Below are positions 45,419 through 55,425 of a stretch of 64,000 nucleotides of DNA, piece after piece. Position 1 is the first letter of the stretch. Each line of letters starts with the position of its first letter. Under the pieces are notes generated by a model. The model ran no database searches and had not been told where the DNA came from. It saw only the letters and a program-made list of their open reading frames with translations. The position numbers and the translations under genes are program-made. The DNA comes from Shiraia sp. slf14 (taxonomy: Eukaryota; Ascomycota; Dothideomycetes; Pleosporales; Shiraiaceae), in assembly GCA_000498155.1 (NCBI GenBank), contig AXZN01000062.1, forward strand, positions 1-64,000, given 5' to 3'.

Positions 45419-46050
45419 TCGAATGTCACTACTATTGATGCTCTTCCATTCTGTCAGCATTTCGTGCCCCTGGTGTTGAACGGTGGTGTTTAGGCGGTAG
45501 GTCACATGGGGATGGTAAGCCAATTGGCTGAGGTTCCGAGGGTCTTGACAGCATTTTCAGTAAATAGGATGCAAGAATCAAACTCGCCATTAATTAAACA
45601 ATCATGCCATTTATGTAAGGGTAGATTGCTTGGCAATGGGGCACCCTACAGTCGACGTTACCAGGCAAACTCGTTGCAATGCCAAATGCTCTTGATTGTG
45701 TACCTTTGTACAGCTGGCCATCATTGTTGGGGCAAGCTGTAAGCTACAAAGAGATGAGCCACAATCTGGTGTTGAGATCAAACCCAAATCAGGCTGCGTG
45801 TTTTATGCTACAATTTATACAATCAAAGGACGAACAGCTGTTCTGAGAATCTGAGTGAGGCAGTCAGTGGATGTTCACACCATTCAAAAACACATGATTT
45901 TTCATGTTATAGTTTTAACATAGTGCGGTAGCTGCTGCGCGTGTTGAAGCTGCCACATCATTAATATATGATGTGGTCTGGGTGTTAGAGCAATCGTTGA
46001 TATTTGGATCATAGCGCATGACTCGCCATCGCAGCTACTATATGGTACAC
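45419..46050. other. Intergenic, convergent 3' ends
   Basis: 632 bp between the ProRS and Rpn13 stops. The only structure seen is a short inverted repeat at 45953-45976. Confidence 0.55.
45953..45976. repeat. Inverted repeat, 9-bp perfect arms
   Basis: CCACATCAT and ATGATGTGG flank a 6-bp AT spacer. It lies between convergent genes. It could be a factor site or a 3'-end hairpin; nothing more supports either. Confidence 0.6.
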
Positions 46051-47637
46051 TCAGCTAGTATCCATCTCGTCATCCTTCTTGTCCTTTTGAACTGTTTTCT
46101 TGACGCCTTCCAGGAATGCCTTTACTGCCTCACCGCCGCCTAGTGGCATGGCTCCACCTCTCATATACCCTCCGTTTTCGACATCAATACCTAGCCCTTG
46201 AGCGACAGTCGGCAGAGCACCGGTCCGAAGAGCTTCGGTTAAACTGCCCAGAGCGGCCCTCAACTGCGGTGCTCTTAAGATTCGCTTTAATACTTCAACT
46301 TTCTGCTCTTGATCTAGCGTCTGCATGGCCATCTGTGCCGTCTCGGAATTGGGATCAATTTGGTCCACATCCTCGACCTCAGCTTCTAGCAGAAATGGTG
46401 TAGTAGGAAGTTGGGCGCATAGCGTGTCGATGAGCTCTGGAGAGCCTTTATCAATTGTTGGTATCGTATGAGAAGGCCAAAGCAGGTCGAGAAGAGTTGT
46501 GAATGGATCAGAGGACCTGTCTTGAGAACTGGAGCTAACATTACCGCCCTTGAGAGAATCCATGAAATTTTGTACAATGGCAGATACATCGTTTCCAGAA
46601 GTAGCTCTGTATTCAACGGTTAGTTGAAATGATCGAGAGTAGTTAACATTGAAAAGGGGGAGAACAAAGGCAGGCGTCGTGGCGTGATGGGCTGAAGACT
46701 GGACTCGCGAAGATGCAATTTTTGTTTATTGGTACAATGAGCGGCCGAGCTCTTGGTGTCTTCCCTGAACGCCTTAAAATGGTAGGATATTCCCTGAAAC
46801 TTTCAACGTGGTCTCATTGTGGTCCACAATAGCCGCTTGGATCCTTGTCGTGTAGTCGATCGCGCCACGACGCCCTTTGTGGTACAAATGAATAGGACCT
46901 ACGCTCGGCCACCATCAGCCCCTCCTTCTCGCGACTCTTCACCCTCTTCTCTTACATCACCGCCTGTCGCGCCAGCTCCTGCCCCACCAGTGCTACCGTG
47001 GCGGTTCCTATTTGAAGAATGGTCTGTTCCCTCGACATCCTCCATTGTCTCGTCTTCGTCACCAGCAGCAGGATTCTGCACACTCGCAAGCTCGCCATGT
47101 ACATCAATTTCCTCGCCATTGAGCAAAAGGTCGACAATTTGACCTATTTTAAGATCTCTCTCGCTGAACCAGCTTGCGTCACCACGTGAATGCTGTGACT
47201 TGGACTGCAACCAAAAGAGATACCGCTGTGAACTCGAATTAAATTTGAGGACAAAAACGCGACCGTCGGTGGGGGATTTAACGTTCTCCGAGTCCTCGAC
47301 AGACTCCTTGCCAGTGTATGGCGTGAAAGATCCATCACCGGGAATCATGATGAGGTCGAGCTCAGACTGGTCGAGAGACTTGTCGCGGGGTCGCCAACAG
47401 AAGTGTACAAATTCTGTGCATGGTAAGCAGAGCCATGCCTATGCCAATAGGTACAACCAACCATCTTCTCCCTGGTACAGGTAAACATAGCCCGGTGTTC
47501 TGACCGGCTTGACCTTTTGCTGGGTGTCGCTTTCGCGCTGTCCGTGTCAGCTAGAATGGCCATGTCTCAGGACAGACGCTGCATACAGTAAGCTCGCACT
47601 GGCCGGCCTTGAACGTTATGAGGGGCTGGATGGACAT
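46051..47637 (-). CDS. rpn13: Rpn13/ADRM1, proteasomal ubiquitin receptor
   Basis: Exons 47587-47637, 47462-47537, 46903-47413 and 46051-46606 encode 397 aa; introns are 49, 48 and 296 bp. The N-terminal PRU domain is rebuilt from three exons: ITFKAGQCELT, VKPVRTPGYVYLYQGEDE, FVHFCWRPRDKSLDQSELDL, and further RVFVLKFNSSSQRYLFWLQ. A Gly/Glu-rich linker follows, then the DEUBAD domain (LTEALRTGALPTVAQGLGI, AVKAFLEGVKKTVQ), which in animals and fission yeast binds the UCH37 deubiquitinase; the yeast protein lacks it. Rpn13 docks ubiquitinated substrates on Rpn2 of the 19S particle. The second donor is the less common GTTGGT. It shares a 240-bp head-to-head promoter with eL6. Confidence 0.93.
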
Positions 47638-47877
47638 GGTGATTGTGAGATTGCGGGTGGTTGGATGTGTGACGGTGTAGGTGTTTGTGGTGGAGCTGCT
47701 CGGAGCTAGGTAATAGCGGCGATGCGGCGGGATTACATGGGGCATCGCGCGCTGGCTCGCCCCGGAGCCGGAACAACTGTTCGGCGGTCTTGGCAGCGCG
47801 CACCACCGTACGAAATTCGCCTACCCGCGACGAATCCAACTAACTTCCAGGGCAACTGACGACAACCACATTTCGAA
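47638..47877. promoter_or_regulatory. Short bidirectional promoter, Rpn13 / eL6
   Basis: Only 240 bp lie between the two start codons, so leaders and promoters must be shared. No proteasome-type PACE motif (GGTGGCAAA) was found on either strand. Confidence 0.55.
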
Positions 47878-48651
47878 ATGGCGGCCAACAAAGAGGAACA
47901 GAAACCCCAGAAGGCGAGCAAGTACTACCCGGCTGAGGACGTCGCCGTCCCCAGAAAGGTACGTTCAATTCCCGACATCACCACGACACACGGACAAGAG
48001 GAGGAGGAGGATATGGCCGACTATGAGTGCAACAACCGCCATGGCTGCGACTGTGCACGAAGAAGATGGAGTGCAACGTATCGAGTGAAGCCCTGCTAAC
48101 TGCGACTCCAGGCTCGCAAGTCTGTCCGCCCTGCGAAGCCCCGTGCATCACTGCAACCCGGTACCGTCGTTATCCTCCTCGCTGGCCGTTTCCGCGGCAA
48201 GCGTGTCGTTCTCCTCAAGCACCTTCCCCAGGGTGTGCTTCTCGTCACCGGTCCTTTCAAAGTCAACGGCGTTCCCCTGCGAAGGGTAAATGCCCGCTAT
48301 GTTATCGCTACCTCAACCAAGGTCGACATCAAGGGCATAGACGAGAAGGTTTTGGAGAAGGTTAGCGCGGATGGCTACTTCACCAAGGACAAGGCTACCC
48401 GCAAGCCTGGTGAGGATTCGTTCTTCAAGCAGGGCGAGAAGCCCGAGGTGTGTAGATCCGGCAACACCACTCCGTGTTTTTACTGACGTGCCCGATAGAA
48501 GAAGGAAACTTCCAAGGACCGTGTCGAGGACCAGAAGTCAGTCGACAAGGCGCTCCTTGCCACTATTAAGAAGGAGGCTCACTTGATCGACTACCTCGGT
48601 GCCAGCTTCAGCCTTCGCAGCTCAGACCGACCACACCAGATGGTATTCTAG
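47878..48651 (+). CDS. rpl6: 60S ribosomal protein eL6
   Basis: Exons 47878-47958, 48112-48447 and 48499-48651 (introns 153 and 51 bp) encode 189 aa. The first intron, with a GCTAACTG branch site, is longer than most here, as often seen close to the start of fungal ribosomal-protein genes. The sequence has the eL6 core: KYYPAEDVAVPRKARKSVRP (over the first junction), LQPGTVVILLAGRFRGKRVV, LPQGVLLVTGPFKVNGVPLRRV, and a basic C-terminal region ending SSDRPHQMVF. It belongs to the large ribosomal subunit. Codon use is strongly C-ending, as expected for a highly expressed gene. Confidence 0.96.
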
Positions 48652-49096
48652 ACGTGGGGTTACGACGGGCTTTTGGCGTTCAGTGCATGGGATGAAAGCG
48701 ACTTCGGCATGCTGAGCCGCAACAGCAGGACATAACGACCGCGTCGGCACGGCAGCCAATTTTTTTTTCATGGAGGGAACCGGTCTGCATTTACTATAAG
48801 ACTTGTAACGAGCAAGCGAATCAAACGGTCCGAAAATGAAACATTTGGTCCTCGCTTGCGTGATGTCATGATTGGGCGTTTAACGGAGCATATTGTGGAA
48901 TAGAGTACTGATGAGCGCGAATAGAAGCACGTTAAATGAAAAAGCTCCACCGAGCCTGCGATGAACGATCACACGCTATGTTAGGTATGAGATACAACGG
49001 CTTGCGTACATGCCAATCCGGACAAACGCCAAATATGTTTCCAATAAGCCTCGCCGAGTACACTACGTATAGATTGACATTGGCTTGAGCCCGCGC
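48652..49096. other. Intergenic, convergent
   Basis: 445 bp of 3' flank. No gene or structure seen. Confidence 0.5.
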
Positions 49097-50215
49097 TTAT
49101 TTCTTACCTCTGCTTTTCCGGGCCTTAGCTTTGAGTTTGCCTGCGAAGTCATTTGCCGCACACCCGGCGTTATCAATGGCTCTGCCCGCCTTTTCCTCCA
49201 CATTGTGTTTCTCCATCTCTGCTTTGAGATCGTCCACAACATCCTTGCCCAATGTTGTGTTGTGCATCCAATCGAGCACACCCAAAGGTCCATAGTTGCC
49301 CTCGCCTTTGCTCATCATATGCGCCTCTGTCCTTCGTGCCATGCCTCTTAACATGATTGTGGAGGGCAAGACGTTGTAGCCCGAATAGACAAATGCTTCT
49401 TCGAGGCTAAATAAAACAACCAAGAATAGGTAGGTCAAAATGTGCATTCGTAAAGCAATGGCAGGTAGGTAGATGGGTAGGAAGCGATGCAACAAGTGGC
49501 AAACGGGATGGTCGTAATTAGCCACAAAAGAATAAGGGGTCTGAATACTGTGATGCCACTTCTGATGCCAATTGGCAAGTACGCCACCATGGGGTGAGTG
49601 TAGGAGGTGCGTGTGAATGTAATACTGGAGGATCTTCCAACGTGAGTAGAAAGTTAGCTGTGCAATGCCCTTCATTCATTTGCAGAGGATCGTGGTACAG
49701 CGACGTACATTTCGTGCCACAAGTCCGATAATGGCATGTTTAATCATAGTCCACGGATACGGCAAGTGGTTCAGTCCCCACCTGCTTCCCTTGATCTTCA
49801 GCAAGCTCCTCATGCGAAAGACATCGGTTACTAAGAACTCCATGGCGGCTTGTAACGCCACGGAGATGAGAACATTTGCAATACTCCACCCCACTACCCT
49901 CCACATCCTCCGCCTGCCGCCTTTTTGGTTCTGCGCTAGACCCCATTGGCCCTGTGATTTGAGCTCGACCGCCAGACTCGGCACGAGATTGTCAAAAGCT
50001 AGAAAGATGAAGGAAACCAGGACGTATAGGGCCAGTCGAAGGAACAATGGTGCAAACAACTCGAGTTGCAAAGGCGAATAGGTCGCAGCTATGGTCGTCC
50101 ATGCCAGGCTGAGAAAGACAATGTTGAGAGATGTCGACCATGAACTTAGCATGGGAATCGCAAGGACAGAAGCTAGAGGAATGGTGAAAGGCGCCAGCAG
50201 TGATGCAAGAGACAT
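49097..50215 (-). CDS. Fatty-acid hydroxylase / sterol desaturase superfamily membrane protein
   Basis: Exons 49709-50215 and 49097-49633 (75-bp intron, AGCTAAC branch) encode 347 aa. ATG 50215 (MSLASLLAPF) is chosen because the hydrophobic region starts there; a second in-frame ATG at about 50401 would add 62 residues. At least four membrane segments are visible, including IVFLSLAWTTIAATYS and LALYVLVSFIFLAF. Histidine boxes typical of the di-iron superfamily are HTHLLH (176-181) and HQKWHH (192-197); the third expected box is reduced to a single His in RRTEAHMMSKGEGNYG. The tail is Lys-rich. Substrate is unknown: the family covers sterol C-4 and C-5 oxidation and fatty-acid or sphingolipid hydroxylation. 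In tandem with the TLC-like gene. Confidence 0.8.
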
Positions 50216-50815
50216 GGATGATACGGAGGCTTGGGCTGTTTCGATCAGATATGTCACGATTGCCTTGAATCTGGGATAGTTCGCGAGATAGATCAAGTAG
50301 GCGGGTTTTTCTGTAGTCAAACAAGTATAAGCGTGAGCATGAGCGGTTGTGTCGTGCAGTAGTGTATTGTCGCGATAAAGTCGGGTCTCGGTTGAATGCA
50401 TGGTTATGGAGTATGCGACACACAATGACGTAAGGTAGCAGGCAACCTGATTTCCGCACACTCACGGAATCTCATCGCACCGGATTTTGCCACACGGTAA
50501 ACATGCCAGCCAGTACAGTACGTGTGTCGGTGGCTTGCTCTTGTGGCTGCACTATGCTCGCCGGCATCATGGAAATCGAGGTGTGCTGCTTCCCCATCTT
50601 TTAGTTTGGGTGGGCGTGTCCGCAGAAGATGACACCGGCCGCGGAGAGTAGGCGAACCACGAAACCAACACGACGTTGTGCAATAATGGAAAGAAATTAA
50701 AATTTGATATCAAGATATTAAGATTTCAATGAAGGGTATCTAAATCGACCATCTAACAATAGTACAAGTTGGTGTCGCTAAAACGAAATATGTTTTGAGT
50801 TGATACAAGCTTTGG
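50216..50815. other. Intergenic, tandem
   Basis: 600 bp between the FA-hydroxylase start and the TLC-like stop. It includes the possible N-terminal extension of the former (to about 50401). Nothing else recognised. Confidence 0.45.
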
Positions 50816-51892
50816 TCAAGCTTTCTTCCCCGCATCAGCCTGCACGGTCTCGACGACCTCGACGCTCGCAGGTTCCACACTTCCGCCTTCGAGATGCTCA
50901 TCCTTCTTTTGCTCGGCTAATTTCTTCTTTTGACTCTGCCACATGCTGTAGAAATTCTTGGCTCCCCACAACTGTGCAGCGCTGAAGACGGCATGCAGGA
51001 TCGGTGTGACAATTTTGAAAGGCAGTGTCCATCGATACCACAGAGAGCCAAAGAGATACATGACTACAATGGTCTCGATAATCGTTCCGCACAGGCAGGA
51101 AATGCATGCTGTGCGCATCACCTTGACCAGGAAAGCATGGTCAGTGTTGCGGACGCGGTACAAGATGATGGCGACGTGGGGCCAGAATTCGGCAACCAGA
51201 TCAAAGGCACCTGTTGGGGGTGTCTGGTTAGCGAATGGCAAAATTTGGTTTGACTGGAATGTAGCTTGACATACCCCACACAAAGCAAAGAATGAACTCG
51301 ATCGTGGCATCCTTTTCATGCTCCCAATTAAGACTAATTGCCACAGAGCTTTGCGCAATGACAATGGCACCAACGTGATGTGCAACAGCCACAGGTGATA
51401 ACTTGGCACGATAGAGAAGTTCAAAGGCATACATGGCGATGAACATTTGATTGACAACGATGAGGACTGCAGTGGCATTAGATTGTTGGACTAGGAGCGG
51501 AGTGCAGGTATTGCAAGGTGGGGAAACGAACCGTCGCCCAGAGTGATGACACTTGAGCCAGCAAATTTGTCGTGGAATCTGCCTTTACCAAAAGCCACGG
51601 AGATAAAAGGATAAGCACCAAAGAGAAGCATGATGATTTTTGCACAGCCGGCTATGTGGTGGTTGACAAAGCCTCTCCGGTTGATGTCGCTGAGGCTTGT
51701 GTATTTCTCGCCATAGCATTTTCGCAGGAGGAAGGCCTCGAACAGATAGTAGCGGACGAAGAAGTAGATGACGAGTTGGATGGTGAGGATGAGACCGGCA
51801 TAGGGGGCGAGGATGGAAATGGGTTCATTGACGAGTTCAGCGACATGAGGGCGATGAGGGGGCCTGTGGTGGATTTCTCTGGGGAGCAGCAT
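50816..51892 (-). CDS. TLC-like multi-pass membrane protein, fungal
   Basis: Exons 51532-51892, 51275-51466 and 50816-51210 (introns 65 and 64 bp) encode 315 aa; ATG 51892 is the first in frame. Six to seven helices are visible, among them ISILAPYAGLILTIQLVIYF, MFIAMYAFELL, VAHHVGAIVIAQSSVAI, the joined FILCFVWGAFDLVAEFWPH and ISCLCGTIIETIVVMYLFG. The paired His in the fourth helix (AVAHHVG) recalls the TLC fold of ceramide synthases, TRAM and CLN8, but the overall match is weak. The C-terminus is cytosolic-looking and charged (KKKLAEQKKDEHLEGG). Function is unknown; lipid sensing or synthesis would fit the fold and the neighbouring hydroxylase-family gene, by inference only. Confidence 0.72.
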
Positions 51893-51921
51893 GGCGGTGG
51901 AATACAGGGAGGTTGACGTTT

Positions 51922-51945
51922 GGCGTTGGCGTTGGCGTTGGCGTT
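51922..51945. repeat. (GGCGTT)4 microsatellite
   Basis: Four perfect hexamers 30 bp upstream of the TLC-like start codon, so probably in its leader. Confidence 0.9.
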
Positions 51946-54900
51946 GACAATGGAAAGGAAAAGGAAAAGCACCGGGTCGATGGAGAGTAGTGGGAGTGGT
52001 TATAACTGTGTCACAAGTCGGCGTGACTGTGGGCAAAAGGGGGATGGTCGGTGGTTACAGGTGGGTTGGGACGTTGGGAACCCTCAATTGCGATACGACT
52101 GCAAACGGCGATGGTTTGCAACCGGTACGAACGCCCTGCAAAGGACGAAACAACAAAAGGAGAGGACGAGGGGTCTACAAAGCAACGAGGCGTGGGCTGC
52201 GGCTTTTATTGCAGCTGGACTTGAGGGCTTTGGGCTTACGAGCTCACTGGCCTTTTTTAAGAATGCTGGGACCTAAGCTTTTTGCGGACGGCCTTGGTCT
52301 CCTTAGCAGCGGCGCACGGCGAGCATGCTGACCAGTCTCGACTGAGGTCCAGACATAGGACATGGCGCACTTTGCAGCGCGCAGTGCAGCGTGCACCGCG
52401 TACACTGCAATTACAAAAGTCCCACGTGGGACCTGCGTACGTGAACAATACCGCGCCATGGGTGGGTTGCCAATCACAGGCGGGGGAGAGGCTGCGCGAC
52501 GCCCAATAGCCTCAGCATTAGCCACGGACTTAACAAGGGGGATCTGGACACTCGACAACTGCGCCTCGCTGTTGCTAGCGGGCGACTGGCCCAGGGTTGA
52601 GCTCGACACCATCCGCCCTCGAGTTTAACGTCGGCCTTGATCGCTGCACGCCAGAGGCAAAGTCGCCCAACGCCGTGTACCCTAGCAACGCCCTCGCCCG
52701 TTGTTGCTTAACAAATCAAGCCTCTGCTCCGTTGCGGACCCCAGACACCTCGAGTAATGCACCTCTTTCCCCGCGTTTCTGGCCACTGCTGCCCTTCCTT
52801 CTCTTGCTTCTCTTGCTCGGTAGACGCCTCGATGGGGAGTCATGTATGGCTTGTTCTTAGCTTGGATCGCGTGCTTCTACACAATCGCAACCTAGGCGTA
52901 CTCGTTCCCCCCTAGTAGGCGGGCCAGGCAGGTTCACATGCACGCTCGGGACCTGCAAGCAGATGGCGGCTCTCCCGTCTTCTGTATAGTAGGAGTAAGA
53001 AGCACCGTGTCGATGCTTGGTATCAGGACCGAAGACTCTTGGACTGTGTCTTGGTAGAGGACCTATACTTCTACACAATGTACATGCCGACCGTCTGGCT
53101 GGGTATCTTGGAATACTGCGAGGCCTAGAGCGCTGCAAGCTCCACTTTAGACGAGGCAACATGGCCAGACAACCGTCTCTGTCTGCCTCGAGTCGACGCA
53201 TTGCCATGTAGAACCGACTGGGCTCTTGGCAACCCGTCTGCTCATGGCTTAGGGTACTGTACTCTGCTGGCTCTTCTCGGTACTGGCCCATGGCGACGCA
53301 TTTCTAGTCCAGCCTTGGCAGAGCATGATCAATCGATGTTTGCAGTGTGCTAGGACATGGGCAGCGGTTATGGCGTGCACGTGGGGTGAAGGCAAAGGCC
53401 CTAACTGCCGTGGGTAGACGGTGAAGGAGCCACAAGTTCGAGGCCCGAGCTGGGTGTAGATGATTCACTTCCTGTTCCAAACAGGCCCAACACGGCATCT
53501 TCTCATGCGACCTTGGTGGTGACGATGCATATGGGAAAGCGACATGCCCATGTGCCTCGCAAGGGAAGCGTCCAGGCCGAGAACAGAAAGCTTGGGAGCA
53601 CTCTCGCTACCGTGGATGTCGAAACCACGATGCGTGCTTTGTAGATGGTACATCCACCTCCATGACGAGTATACCGGTGTAGGCATACTGTACGAAACAA
53701 CAATGATCCCCAGTCTTGTCATGGCTCGTCTACCATGATTGTGGGAATGACCACATCCTTTGCGTTGCTCCCAGGTGGTGATATGGTAGGCGTGGCTCGC
53801 CAAAGGAATGTACTAGGCCCTTTGAAGCTACGCCGGAGATGGCTTAGTGCGAGATGGATTGGGCAAATCCGCACGCTCACCTTCACCACAACAGCGATGA
53901 GCAATGACAGTGTATACTGTGGAGGTGAATACACCATCCATGGTTGGCACGGATTGGTGGCTGGCCGTTTGGGGCTTGCCAGATACATAGTAAGCCGCCA
54001 CGATTTGCGGCTGGGTTTGTGGCACGGCGGGAATAAGCACACAGACTAGCAACTTTGCAAAACGGGCATCCTATTTTTTTGGCGCTGGTTCATCACTGCA
54101 CGGCTGACTGTGAAGCTCCGTCTGCTTCGTGTTGGAGGTGCATGGTGACGACGACGATGACGACCAAAACCCCGGGCTGGTAGGCGGGCGCGAAATGAGA
54201 GCGGCACAAAACCTCCCGTGGGTCTAGCGAATGTCGTAAATGCAGGATGAGGCAGATCCCTCAACCAGAGGAATAGGACGAAGCGCCGGGAGATTGACCG
54301 AGCGAGGATAATACCGCAAAAGCTCCGAGCAAGGGGGCGGCCCCTGAAAGCCGGGCTCGAGTATAAATGTGCATGAGGGCGTGCCACACTTTATTTTGCC
54401 TGCTGTCGATCGTTCAGTCGCGCCTTGACTCTTGCCTATAGAAGGAGAATGTAGAGGACAGTACGGAGTACTATGTAGAGTATGGGAGAGCCATAGCCAA
54501 GTACCAAGTGCCTAAGCAGGGATGATGGGGGGAGGTAGAAGCTGTTTCATGGGTCTTGCTCAGCACGTGACCTCTGGTTTGGTCAGACTAATGAGTAGGT
54601 TGGAGATGGGCATAGCAGGGCGCCTGAGACGAGCGACAAAGCACAGAAACAGAAACAGAAACAATGATAGGGCAGGCCATGCGTGCGGATTGGCAGACGG
54701 GCGCTACTCGAGACGTTTCAGCATCAACGGTTCGATAGGCAAAAGGGGTCGTGCAAGAGAAAGTGTGAAAGCTTATATACAAGGCTTCGGATGGGTGCGG
54801 CTCGTGTGGGGCCCATGTGCCCTGGCCCCCCCTGCATGAGCCCAGCGAGAAGTGCTGGGCGACGGCCATGGGCGTTGGTGGTTGGGTGACTTCTCATAAC

Positions 54901-55358
54901 GAGGACGAGGGCGAGGACGACGAGGAGCATCCAAGTTGACGAGAGAGAGTGTGTGTGGGTGTGTGACAGTGAATGAGTGGCCATGGCCATGGGTGGACAG
55001 ATGGAAGGACGTGTGCAAGGGCAAGCTACCTACTGACTTACTTACTTACTGACCTCTCACCTCTCTCCCTATTCCCTATTCGCTACTGCCTTCCCTAATT
55101 AAACAAACCTCAGCCTCGTTTCCACACTGTGACTTGCACCTTGGGTGTCCTGTGTCTGCTGGCTGGTGGACAAGCACGTCTCTCCGCTCTGCTGTCTTGC
55201 TGTTTGGTTTCTCTTCTTCTTGCAACCCTCGCTGGCTGTTTGTTTGTTTGTTTTCTGCCATTGACTTACTTACTCGTCCTCCTGCCACCATCCATAGTCA
55301 ACGTCCCTCCTGGATCGACGCCACAGGAGAGCCTTGGGCGTGCATCCGCCGCGGTTCT

Positions 55359-55386
55359 GCATCGCGCATCGCGCATCGCGCATCGT
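55359..55386. repeat. Four-copy 7-bp repeat (GCATCGC)
   Basis: Four adjoining copies, the last with one change, 40 bp upstream of the hydrolase start; probably in the leader. Confidence 0.9.
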
Positions 55387-55425
55387 GCACCTGCATTCGG
55401 CTGGGCTATGCACTGATCAACCGCC

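Larger units (their letters stand above)
51893..55425. other. 3.5-kb stretch without a recognisable gene
   Basis: This is the largest gap outside the AT-rich block. It has ordinary base composition with TpG and CpA present, so it was not RIP-treated. All ORFs in it are short, without domains or codon order. Simple repeats occur (three AGAAAC at 54645-54662, CTTA runs near 55035). It separates the TLC-like and alpha/beta-hydrolase starts, which diverge, so it may be a long shared regulatory region or carry non-coding transcripts. Confidence 0.5.

Noticed and set aside
51990..54400. Several 60-140 aa ORFs in the empty region
   Set aside because: None shows family motifs, a convincing splice chain or consistent codon use; most overlap one another on both strands.
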